Source of the DNA: Chrysochromulina tobinii
Taxonomy: Eukaryota > Haptophyta > Prymnesiales > Chrysochromulinaceae
Direction of reading: 5' to 3'
Assembly: GCA_001275005.1 (NCBI GenBank)
Contig: JWZX01002638.1
Location: 1-21,275, forward strand
DNA: 21,275 nt
The notes beneath the pieces were generated by a model. That model made no database searches and had not been told where the DNA came from. It saw only the letters and a program-made list of their open reading frames with translations. This document shows, in pieces, positions 1 to 7,304 of this stretch (position 1 is the stretch's first letter; every line of letters begins with the position of its first letter). The position numbers and the translations under genes were made by a program.

Positions 1-26
1 GACCCTCCCGGACATCAAGGAGGGTC
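1..26. repeat. Short perfect inverted repeat at the window edge
   Basis: Bases 1-8 (GACCCTCC) are the exact reverse complement of bases 19-26 (GGAGGGTC), with a 10-base loop. It could form a hairpin. It lies beyond the 3' end of the neuferricin-like gene, which is on the minus strand and stops at 225. No function can be assigned. Confidence 0.5.
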
Positions 27-224
27 TCGGAAATCCGGACATGTCAGGAATCTTGCTAGATTCCCCCACTTTACTGCTCAGTTGGCCTAGTTATGCACGT
101 AACAAGAATGCTCTGGGAGCTCTTCGCGCTGCGGCGTCTCGGACCCAGTCTAGGACCGCAAGACTTCCCTTTTCTAATCTCTTCCTACTGTCCTGCGTGT
201 CTTGTTCTCTGTACTCTGAAACGA

Positions 225-1076
225 CTACGCCAGTCGCACGGTGCAAGAGCTGGCTTCTATGCAGTCCTGCCGGTTGTACGGCTGCGGCAGCTCTGGATCG
301 TCAGCGAGCCCCAGCGCGGTGGGGTCCCAGGCGGGGTCGCCCTTTGCCGGCAGGCACGCGCACACATCCCCGCGTTCGCCCGGGAAGACGATGCGGCGCG
401 GTGTCAGCGGTGCGGCGCACGTGAAGGTCGTCCACTTCCCATGCGCATACATGGGCTGCGGCGGCGGCGAGCTCTTGCCGCAGGCGGGCGCCGCGTCGGC
501 GGCTGCACGCGCCACCTCCTTTGCGGCGAGCCCAAGGCCCAAGCACTCGCGGAAGCGGCGCAGCGCGTCGGTGGGCGCGCCCGAGGCATTGTAGAAGCGG
601 CCGTGCATCAACCCGGCAAACGTGTAATTGGAGTGATTGGCGTAAAAGCGAGCCCAACCGGAGATGCCGAGGCACTCGCCCGGCTTGAGATCGTCGAGGT
701 CGTCCGTCGCATCCTTTTCAAAGTCAGCGGTCAGGAAGGCGCGGGACACGTCGGAGCCGTTGCAAAATCCTTCGTATCCGGTGCCCGAATCGTAATGCAC
801 ACGCCCCGCACTGACATCATACACCTCGCCAATGATGACGAGCAGAAGCGGCGGAAGCGTTGCTGGCGGCTCCTGCATCTGTGACGGCAGCTCCTGGAGT
901 GCAGCGCGCCGAGCTGTCGCTGCGGCAACCAGCTCTGCTGGCGAGAAAACCCGCGTGCCATTGATCGTGAACTGCTGCCCGCCACTCCGATCAAAGATCG
1001 GCGTGGATATTGCGACAAAATACGCGACGACGACGACGAAAATGACGAGCGCAAGTTGCATTTTGAGGGCGTTCAT
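225..1076 (-). CDS. Neuferricin-like cytochrome b5 (MAPR family) protein, membrane anchored
   Basis: Predicted 283-residue protein of the membrane-associated progesterone receptor/neuferricin (CYB5D2) type, expected to bind haem non-covalently. Residues about 6-23 are a hydrophobic anchor (ALVIFVVVVAYFVAI). The b5-like domain (about 35-175) has the family signatures FSPAEL, GEVYDVSAGRVHY, GYEGFCNGSDVSRAFLTADF and GRFYNASGAPT. The C-terminal tail keeps the Cys-rich neuferricin ending: CAAPL, a VCACLP block and a terminal CTVRLA. Several N-glycosylation sequons (NGT, NGS, NHS, NYT, NAS) fit a lumenal or extracellular domain. The ATG at 1074-1076 was chosen because further upstream this frame has only a TTG and then a TAG in a GCGCC-rich stretch. 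It is divergent from the ankyrin gene. Family identity is confident; haem binding and function are inferred. Confidence 0.85.
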   Translation of the reverse strand: MNALKMQLALVIFVVVVAYFVAISTPIFDRSGGQQFTINGTRVFSPAELVAAATARRAALQELPSQMQEPPATLPPLLLVIIGEVYDVSAGRVHYDSGTGYEGFCNGSDVSRAFLTADFEKDATDDLDDLKPGECLGISGWARFYANHSNYTFAGLMHGRFYNASGAPTDALRRFRECLGLGLAAKEVARAAADAAPACGKSSPPPQPMYAHGKWTTFTCAAPLTPRRIVFPGERGDVCACLPAKGDPAWDPTALGLADDPELPQPYNRQDCIEASSCTVRLA

Positions 1077-1348
1077 GACGTCTTTCTGATTTACAGTGGC
1101 GCTGAAGGCGCTCAAGGCGCTCTAGGCGCTCATGGATGTTGATTCAGCACGATGTCAAGACAACTCAAGACAAGGCAAAGTACATGTATTAGGAAAACGA
1201 AAGACACCGGGCACATGTTGATACAATGGCTGTGCGAGTGTATCCTAATTCAGTGCGGTGTGACTTGACTTTAATCTGATGACTCCACCTGTACATGTAC
1301 CCGTAAGTCCCACGAGATTCCATCCTCCATCCGCGATTCCTCGGTCCA
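1077..1348. promoter_or_regulatory. Divergent promoter region between the neuferricin-like and ankyrin genes
   Basis: This 272-base gap separates two genes transcribed away from each other, so it should hold both promoters. Visible elements are: two CTTGA-type motifs read on the minus strand (TCAAGACA at about 1155 and CTCAAGACA at about 1164); TGACTTGACT on the plus strand at 1261-1270; the palindrome TACATGTA at 1181-1188; and its extended form GTACATGTAC at 1291-1300. Near 1101-1132 there is a short tandem array of GGCGCTC units just before the neuferricin start. The role as promoter follows from position only; no TATA box was identified. Confidence 0.45.
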
Positions 1349-2098
1349 ATGATGGCTCCGTGGAAATACACCATGCCGCCTCCGTCGCCGTCGCGGCACA
1401 ACCTGGTCGACGTGGTCAAGCAACCCATTCCTAGTGCGGTCATATTAGCCGAGGTGCAGCGTCTGCTCGCCGAGGGCGCGGACGTCAACCAGACCAACGG
1501 GGACGGCCAGACGGCGTTGCTGTGGGTCTCCAACATGAACGATGGAGTCGCGATAGCCACCGCGCTGATCGAGGCGGGTGCAGACGTGAACAAGGCCGAC
1601 AACTGGAGCCACACACCAATGTATTACGCCTGCCTTCATGGACTCGCTTCCATGACCCAGCTCCTCTCTTCACATGGGGCCTCGCGCAATCTCACGATCA
1701 AGATTCCCGGAATCAAGCGCACGTTGGAGGAGACGGCCATGCAAACGGGTAACTCCGCCCTCGCCGCCTGGCTCGCCAGCTCCAGCAAGTGGACGACGCC
1801 GCTGCACCACCTCGACATTATCCCCACCCGACGCGCCCACGCTCTCTTATGCAAGGGCGCCACTGTACTCGCCGCCGCCATGCCTGGAGATCCCACGCCG
1901 CTCTCGCTCGCGCGCGAGCTGCACGCCAAGGGCAAGGCGGCTCAGGGATCGGCGGCGGCTTTGGTGCTGGGCTGGTGGCAGCTGCGGCGGCTGGCTTTGG
2001 CGATGGGCACGCACAAGCGACTGGGCGCTGAGAGTCCGCTCCGCCACCTGGACGGCCACCAAGATCTGCTTGAGATGATTGCAGAGATGAGTGGCTGA
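1349..2098 (+). CDS. Ankyrin-repeat protein
   Basis: Predicted 249-residue protein. Two clear ankyrin repeats lie at about residues 33-99, each with the consensus helix end LLAEGADVN or LIEAGADVN, followed by the TALL or TPMYYAC start of the next unit. A third, weaker unit ends SSHGASRNL at about 113. The C-terminal half has a second TPLHHLDII and RAHALLCKGA pattern, then a TPLSLARELHAKG helix. It resembles a SOCS-box-like or degenerate ankyrin end, but I cannot name it. The ATG at 1349 is immediately followed by a second ATG, giving MM. Ankyrin repeats bind protein partners and the partner here is unknown. Repeat identity is secure; cellular role is not. Confidence 0.85.
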   Translation: MMAPWKYTMPPPSPSRHNLVDVVKQPIPSAVILAEVQRLLAEGADVNQTNGDGQTALLWVSNMNDGVAIATALIEAGADVNKADNWSHTPMYYACLHGLASMTQLLSSHGASRNLTIKIPGIKRTLEETAMQTGNSALAAWLASSSKWTTPLHHLDIIPTRRAHALLCKGATVLAAAMPGDPTPLSLARELHAKGKAAQGSAAALVLGWWQLRRLALAMGTHKRLGAESPLRHLDGHQDLLEMIAEMSG

Positions 2099-2763
2099 CG
2101 TGAGGTCTGAGGATAGACCTGCATCCCCTCTGCCTTCGTGCTGGGGCTTCGTGTTCCCACTTGCGTCCAGGGGCTACTCTGCGCGTTTCACCCGATGATG
2201 CTTGTCACAATGCTTGTCAGCATGTTATGTACTTTTTAGGCCATCATACCGGCGCCAAAACTTGTGTATAGCTCTCATCGGTCTCTCTGACTGTGACTGT
2301 CAGCGTGGTATCTGTCAGAACAGATCTTAAATTACCGTCCTGGCGACTGCTGTGGACATCCCACACCCGCATTTCGATTTAAAAGGTCGCGTATTACCCC
2401 TAGCTTGTGGATACCACAGTGGATGAAAATGCCCCGCGGACACTTCAAACTTCTGTTCTGGCCTTTGGTGGCCGGAGCCTGCCGGACCTGCGCGCGCCGG
2501 AAACACCCCCAGGGACTCACATTCACAGCCAATGTTTACACTCCTGATTCAGGAGGCGGCGCGAGGCGCACGCTCGCTCGAGCATGCGCAGCAGTGCGGC
2601 GGCGCTCGTGGCTGCGACGCTGTGCGAACGTTGTGACGAGGACGCCGACGGTTGCGCGTGCTGCGACGAGACTTCTGACGAGACTTCTGACGTTCTGATC
2701 TGGAAGTCTACCTTGGTGTGTGGCCGAACGGCTCGCCAAGGGGCTGGGAGCCCTTGGGCTCGC
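2099..2763. other. Intergenic / 5' region before the amidohydrolase gene
   Basis: No convincing gene was found. The first 480 bases are AT-richer than the flanking genes and should hold the ankyrin 3' end and the amidohydrolase promoter. The motif ATTCACAGCCA occurs at 2521-2531 and recurs upstream of the next gene at 3891. From 2584 a frame stays open into the amidohydrolase, but its translation is Cys/Asp/Glu-rich and unlike the family. It includes a perfect 12-base tandem duplication (CGAGACTTCTGA, 2667-2690). I treat it as probable leader, although an upstream ATG start at 2584 cannot be excluded. Confidence 0.45.
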
Positions 2764-3813
2764 ATGGTGGGCAGGTCTCGAGCTGCTCCGCTGGCTCTTT
2801 CTCACCACCCACTGATCGACTGCCATCAGCACTGTCAAGTGGACGATGCTGAAGGTCTTGATACTCTGCATCGGATTAATGTGGCGCTCGGCGTGTCGCA
2901 TGCTGTGCTGCTGGCTCTGCGCCACCCTGGTGGCGATGCGAAGGATGTGCGGCGGCGCAATCGGTGGGTGCTAGATGCATCACGCAGATATGGCGGCGCA
3001 CATTTTATTCCGTTCGTCACCATCATCGAGGACGACCCAGGAGCGGCCGCAATGTTCGAATCAGCCATCGAGCACGGCGCTCGTGGCCTCAAGCTCATCG
3101 GCTGGTCGGGAACATTCATCAAGCAGTATGATTATGACCTGCGCTCCAGCGTCATGAAGAGCGTGTTCCGTCTCGCCGAGGCGCGCCGCGTGCCAATTCT
3201 CGCGCACGTATGGCTCGGCTGTCAGCATGCTCCGCACCGTGATTACGTGGCCGATCTCGACGCCATTTTGAGTGAACATCCTGAATTGCGCTTGATCTTG
3301 GCTCATTGGGGTCTAGGCTTCAGCGCGATGACCCTACCTCGATTGAGTGACCTCCTTTCCCGCCACACGAACCTGTACCTAGACACGAGCCTTTACGGCG
3401 GAGGTCGCGCCAAGTGGCTGGGCCGTGCGTCCGAGCACAGTGCAGCCCTTCGCCTCCTCGTTCATGAGCACCCTGGGCAGATCTGCTTTGGAAGTGATGT
3501 GTTTGGGCAGCGCTTCATGGGCGCGCAATATCATGAAGATGCGCTTCGAACTTCGTACGCGATGGTCGCTGCCGATGAGGTGCGCGCTCGGCCAGGGGAG
3601 TTTCCGATGGATCCTCAGAAGTTCGACGCGGAGGGTGGCTGGGGACCGACCACGTTCGACGCACGCGCCATGCGTGGCCTCGGGCTTGGAGGAGCGAATC
3701 CCGAGCTGCTGGGCAAAATAAGTGCTGACAACGCCGCGAGTTTACTTGGAGTGAGGGGTGGTGACGGAGAACAGCTGAGAACTCCGTCCGAGATGAGAGG
3801 GGCACCGGTGTGA
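2764..3813 (+). CDS. Amidohydrolase-2 family metal-dependent hydrolase
   Basis: Predicted 349-residue TIM-barrel amidohydrolase, of the group that includes ACMSD-like decarboxylases and related C-C or C-N hydrolases. Visible family features are: the N-terminal metal ligand motif LIDCHQH (His21 and His23 counted from 2764); a GARGLKLIGW strand with Lys; the strand end PILAHVW; the later LRLILAHWGLGF histidine; the FGSDVFG aspartate near the C-terminus; and a final ADNAASLLGV helix typical of the family. The start at 2764 is preferred because the barrel begins 16 residues later. An in-frame ATG at 2584 would add 60 residues resembling neither a domain nor a clear targeting peptide. The substrate cannot be told from sequence. 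The next gene starts only 176 bases after the stop. Confidence 0.85.
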   Translation: MVGRSRAAPLALSHHPLIDCHQHCQVDDAEGLDTLHRINVALGVSHAVLLALRHPGGDAKDVRRRNRWVLDASRRYGGAHFIPFVTIIEDDPGAAAMFESAIEHGARGLKLIGWSGTFIKQYDYDLRSSVMKSVFRLAEARRVPILAHVWLGCQHAPHRDYVADLDAILSEHPELRLILAHWGLGFSAMTLPRLSDLLSRHTNLYLDTSLYGGGRAKWLGRASEHSAALRLLVHEHPGQICFGSDVFGQRFMGAQYHEDALRTSYAMVAADEVRARPGEFPMDPQKFDAEGGWGPTTFDARAMRGLGLGGANPELLGKISADNAASLLGVRGGDGEQLRTPSEMRGAPV

Positions 3814-3888
3814 AACCAACGTGCCCGCGGGGGGGTGCGTCTTGCCGAGATGGCAAAAAAACGGGTGTGAATGATTGCTTGTCCTTTC

Positions 3889-3912
3889 AAATTCACAGCC
3901 AAATTCACACGC
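3889..3912 (+). repeat. Imperfect 12-base tandem repeat (AAATTCACAGCC / AAATTCACACGCC)
   Basis: Two adjacent near-identical units lie in the 176-base gap between the amidohydrolase stop and the CCDC81-like start. The core ATTCACAGCCA also occurs at 2521-2531 before the amidohydrolase gene, so it could be a shared regulatory element. This is only a position-based guess. Confidence 0.4.
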
Positions 3913-3989
3913 CGGACGGACCAAACGGTTGCAGCTCTTCACTGTGTCCTGTTTCACTGTTAACAAGAAAGCCCAAACCGTTGGGTCGT

Positions 3990-5534
3990 ATGGACGTGCG
4001 AGAGCTCGCAGGTGCGGACGCGCACGGGCTGCTCCGCCGCAAGGCGTGGGAGGCTCTCGGAGTGTGGATCAATTCGCGCATCGCGCGGCAGCGTGGTGTC
4101 TACGTGCCCAACCTCTTCCAAATCTATTGGAAGACGCTGGCGACTGACGGCAATGGCTCGCGGCTCAACCGGCCAGTCTTCGTGCTCTCGGAGCGCTTCT
4201 GCGAGAATTTTGGCGTGAAGCCTGCCGTTGCTGCCGAAAGCGGTGTGCCCGCGCCCGGCACGGGCGACGAGGTCAACTTCTACCGCCTTGCAATTCAGCA
4301 CTCCGAGGGCCTGAGCAAGGATCAGGTGTTCACGTATGTGAGAGACATGCTCTTCCGGCTCGGCGACGCCGCGAAGCAGGGCCGTGAGGTGCGCCTCGAC
4401 GTCGGCGCAGGCATCCTCGTCATCGTTGGTCGGGAGGCGAGCTTCGAATTCAGCGGCGGTCTCGGTGCGGGCGCGGCTGCCGACGTCGGAGACGGCGAGC
4501 ACAAGAAGGTATCGCATCTCGACCCGATGCTCGCCGGACGGAACGCAACGGGCGGCGAGTCGCTCGCGATGGCGGGCCATGCCGCTTCCGGTGCGGGCAG
4601 CGCCTCGCCGACGCGGCGCTCGGTGGTGCTCTTCGCCGAGCCTAGCCGAAAGGCGCTGAGCGCGGAGGAGGAGGCTCTGTTTGCGGACGTGGACGCGCTC
4701 GACCCGGAGACGGTGCTCGCGGCGGCAGAGGAGGCACCGATGCGCACGGGCGACCTCGAGGCGTTCACGCGCACGCGCCTCGGACAGGTCATGGGCGTCG
4801 ATCCGAAGACCATTGCAGACCGATCTATCGAAGATGTAGGGGCTGAGCTCACGGCGCGCGCAGCGTCGCTCGAGGCGCAGCTCCGGGCACAGCGCGCTGA
4901 AGGCGATAAGCTCGAGGCGCGCCTGCGCGCGGGCACCCCGCCCCTGCCGCTGGGCGCGCGCGTCAACAAGCCCGCGCGCGTGCCGCCACTCAGCAACGCA
5001 CCCAAGCCCACGGACGCTGCGATCACCGGCATGGACCTTATGGGCAGCGGCGCGCTCAGCATCAGCGGTAGCGCAGGCGGTGGCAGCGCAGGCGGTGGCA
5101 GCGAGTTGCGTGGCGCGCCGGCGGCGCGCCGCAGCGGCGGTGGCGGTGAGTCGCGCGTGGGCCGCAGCGGCGCGGTCGCCGCGCCGCCACCGCCTCCGAT
5201 CCTCTCCGTCGGCTTTGCCTCCAATGGCCCCGTTCAACTTGGGAGCCTCGCGCCGCCCAAGCCGGCAGTGCTCTTGGCCGTGACCCAGCGTGCACCCCGG
5301 CAAGTGGACAGCGAGAAGGTTCCCACAGCGCCACCGCTGCCGCCGTTCCGCTACGCGCCGCCGCAGCCGAATGACGCGGCGAATAAAGCATGGAAGAGCC
5401 ACGCAGCGCCCCAGAAGCACTCGAGGCCGACCGCGCAGTACGGCCGCGCGGTCGGCGGGCCTGCGCCGCCGTTTCTCGCCGCGCCGCCGACGGTGGCCGC
5501 CGCGCTCGTGGCCAAGTCGCAAGGACTCCGGTAG
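3990..5534 (+). CDS. CCDC81-type protein with two N-terminal HU-like domains
   Basis: Predicted 514-residue protein. Residues about 1-80 match the first HU-like domain of CCDC81: a helical start, then GVYVPNLFQIYWKT, and RPVFVLSERFCENFGVK, which parallels the vertebrate RPVFLLSEK pattern. Residues about 90-165 form the second one: VNFYRLAI, then a helix before REVRLDVGAGILVIVGREASFEF. Residues about 278-315 are a predicted coiled coil rich in Ala, Glu, Arg and Leu. The rest is low-complexity: Gly/Ser (GGGSAGGGS), Ala and Pro runs. 3990 is the first ATG in this frame. CCDC81 proteins are linked with centrosomes and cilia, so a flagellar or basal-body role is inferred. The family call is good for the N-terminus; the tail is not recognisable. 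Confidence 0.75.
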   Translation: MDVRELAGADAHGLLRRKAWEALGVWINSRIARQRGVYVPNLFQIYWKTLATDGNGSRLNRPVFVLSERFCENFGVKPAVAAESGVPAPGTGDEVNFYRLAIQHSEGLSKDQVFTYVRDMLFRLGDAAKQGREVRLDVGAGILVIVGREASFEFSGGLGAGAAADVGDGEHKKVSHLDPMLAGRNATGGESLAMAGHAASGAGSASPTRRSVVLFAEPSRKALSAEEEALFADVDALDPETVLAAAEEAPMRTGDLEAFTRTRLGQVMGVDPKTIADRSIEDVGAELTARAASLEAQLRAQRAEGDKLEARLRAGTPPLPLGARVNKPARVPPLSNAPKPTDAAITGMDLMGSGALSISGSAGGGSAGGGSELRGAPAARRSGGGGESRVGRSGAVAAPPPPPILSVGFASNGPVQLGSLAPPKPAVLLAVTQRAPRQVDSEKVPTAPPLPPFRYAPPQPNDAANKAWKSHAAPQKHSRPTAQYGRAVGGPAPPFLAAPPTVAAALVAKSQGLR

Positions 5535-5806
5535 AGCGCGGGTACGTCGCTTGGAGATGTATGACACATTGATGCATGTCCATGTGTAAGAGGAGTTCGA
5601 CCGGGATGTCGCGCTCAACCGTGTCGAGGCCGCCTTTGTGAAGAGCTTTTTCAAATGAACCGCAAGCACCATCCTAGATGTACGCGACCATGTGAACAAT
5701 TCCGCCCGCATTTCACTTGACTTGACTTGACTATCACGAGGAGAGAGATTCTTGTGCAAGTTTCTTGGGGCTTCCAGGAAACCCCGAGACGCTGTGCCTG
5801 GGATCG
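5535..5806. promoter_or_regulatory. Spacer and probable promoter of the prenyl synthase-like gene
   Basis: This 272-base gap follows the CCDC81-like stop. It holds a coding-like stretch of 22 codons ending in TGA (5590-5658) and a run of ACTTG units (5715-5732, ACTTGACTTGACTTGACT) about 75 bases before the prenyl synthase ATG. The TTGAC core recurs upstream of the ankyrin gene (1261-1270). No TATA box is evident. Confidence 0.4.
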
Positions 5807-6982
5807 ATGCTAAGCAGAAGGCTTTGCGTTTCCACGACCGTGCTGCTGCTGATCGGCTGCTGCGCCGGCTGGAGCGCCGGCAGTAGCGGCGCGCCCTCGG
5901 CAATTCTGCGGTGGCGCGTCCCCGTTGCGATGCAGATGGCCACAGTGGATCTGGAAACGCCAGTGCCGGTCGGGCCCGACCCGTACAAGATGGTGGGTGA
6001 TGAGCTGGACTTCATCAAGCGGAGCATCAAGAAGCTGCTCAGCTCCAAAAAGGGCGAAGGGGCGGCGCTGACGAGCAACGGCGTGCTCACTATGGCGGCG
6101 CGCGAGTTCATGGACCGCAAGGGCAAGTCGTTCCGGCCAATGCTTGTGCTGCTTATCGGCAGGGCGACCAATCCCGATTTCACGACGGGCCCGCTGCACT
6201 CAAAACTCGCAGTGATCAGCGAGATGATCCACACCGCCTCGCTGATCCACAACGACGTGCTGGAGGAGGACGAGACCGACACCTCGCAGGGCACGCTCGT
6301 GCACCAGGAGGTGGCTCTCGAGGTGGGCAACAAGGTGTGCATCCTGGCTGGCGACTTCCTCCTCGCCAAGGCAGCGGTGGAGCTCTCGTTGCTCGAATGC
6401 TCGCCGGTGACGGCGATCGTCGCGCGAGGGCTCGAGGCCATCTGCGAGGGCGGCATGCAGGCCTTCCGTGGGGGCGACTCGCCTGAGGGGCTGACGCTCG
6501 AGGATCACTTGGAGGCGACGGGCGCGTCAGTCGGAGAGCTCATTGGCAACTCGTGCCAGTGCTCGGCGATCCTTTCGGGCCACGAGCCGGACTCGACGAT
6601 TGCGCGCGCTTGCCACCAGTACGGCTACAACCTCGCCATGGCGCGTGAGCTCATGAAAGAAGCCGACGAACTTGATGGAGCGCTGCGCAAGATCCGGCGC
6701 AACCCCGAGAAGCTCCGCGACACTCTGCCTAGCTATGTGCGCGTACCGATCCTCAAGGCGGCCGAGACGTACCCCGAGGTACGCCAGCTGCTCGCTGGCT
6801 CGACTTCGCCGAAGCTGGCAGCGATGCTCGAGCGAGCGGGCGCGGTGCAGATGACCCGCGAGCTCGCGGCTGAGCATGCTCAGGTGGCCGCCGACGCGCT
6901 CGGCGTGCTGCCCAACTCGGCGACGCGCGACGCGCTGATAATCCTGTGCCACAAGGTGATCACCGGCACGCCCCTGAAATGA
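5807..6982 (+). CDS. Long-chain prenyl diphosphate synthase homologue lacking both DDxxD motifs (SPS/PDSS2-like)
   Basis: Predicted 391-residue protein, collinear with solanesyl/polyprenyl diphosphate synthases: GKSFRPMLVLLIGRATN, EMIHTASLIH, the KVCILAGDFLLAKA strand and helix, YGYNLAMA, and the typical C-terminus LPNSATRDALIIL. Both metal-binding motifs are altered. The first reads NDVLE (residues 149-153) instead of DDVLD and its following Arg pair is missing. The second reads KEADE (284-288) where DDILD is expected. The protein is therefore probably not catalytic alone and may act as a partner subunit, as PDSS2 does for PDSS1. The N-terminus (LSRRLCVSTTVLLLIGCC) looks like a signal peptide followed by a basic region, fitting plastid targeting through the ER. 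An in-frame non-preferred extension runs to 5765. Confidence 0.85.
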   Translation: MLSRRLCVSTTVLLLIGCCAGWSAGSSGAPSAILRWRVPVAMQMATVDLETPVPVGPDPYKMVGDELDFIKRSIKKLLSSKKGEGAALTSNGVLTMAAREFMDRKGKSFRPMLVLLIGRATNPDFTTGPLHSKLAVISEMIHTASLIHNDVLEEDETDTSQGTLVHQEVALEVGNKVCILAGDFLLAKAAVELSLLECSPVTAIVARGLEAICEGGMQAFRGGDSPEGLTLEDHLEATGASVGELIGNSCQCSAILSGHEPDSTIARACHQYGYNLAMARELMKEADELDGALRKIRRNPEKLRDTLPSYVRVPILKAAETYPEVRQLLAGSTSPKLAAMLERAGAVQMTRELAAEHAQVAADALGVLPNSATRDALIILCHKVITGTPLK

Positions 6983-7304
6983 GGGATGCCGTGAGAGATG
7001 CTGCATAGAACCTGCATGATTCCCGCCATGCCGAATGCGGAACGGAGTCCTCTGTGCGCTGTGGCCTTCGAGCCTCACCCTATCTCGTCTGTCGTGTAAA
7101 ATTTGCGACTCTGATCGTAGGGTCCCGCACGCGCATAAGTAAGGGTGGAGAATGCTGAGAGCCAAGGTATGTATCAACTCTTGAACGGAACGATATATTA
7201 CTGTCCTGAACGTGACACCTTACCTGACACCGCCCGCACCGGCGTCCGGCACCAGAACCATTCTATGGATGTCTCGCAGCAGTCTTTTGCTCGGCGGGTG
7301 TGTG
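6983..7304. other. Convergent intergenic region
   Basis: This 322-base gap lies between two genes whose 3' ends face each other (prenyl synthase-like plus strand, plastid-type protein minus strand). It should contain both 3' untranslated regions. I see no gene, tRNA or strong hairpin. It is less GC-rich than the genes on either side. Confidence 0.5.

Noticed and set aside
93-884. 263-codon open frame on the plus strand
   Set aside because: Antisense shadow of the neuferricin-like gene, whose minus-strand protein has clear family motifs over its whole length.
4322-5224. 300-codon Ser/Ala/Pro-rich minus-strand frame
   Set aside because: Reverse of the low-complexity tail of the CCDC81-like protein; no start context or motif.
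3960-5903. 647-codon open frame on the minus strand
   Set aside because: Arg/Ala-rich translation that mirrors the CCDC81-like and prenyl synthase-like genes; a by-product of high GC in the opposite frame, with no domain.
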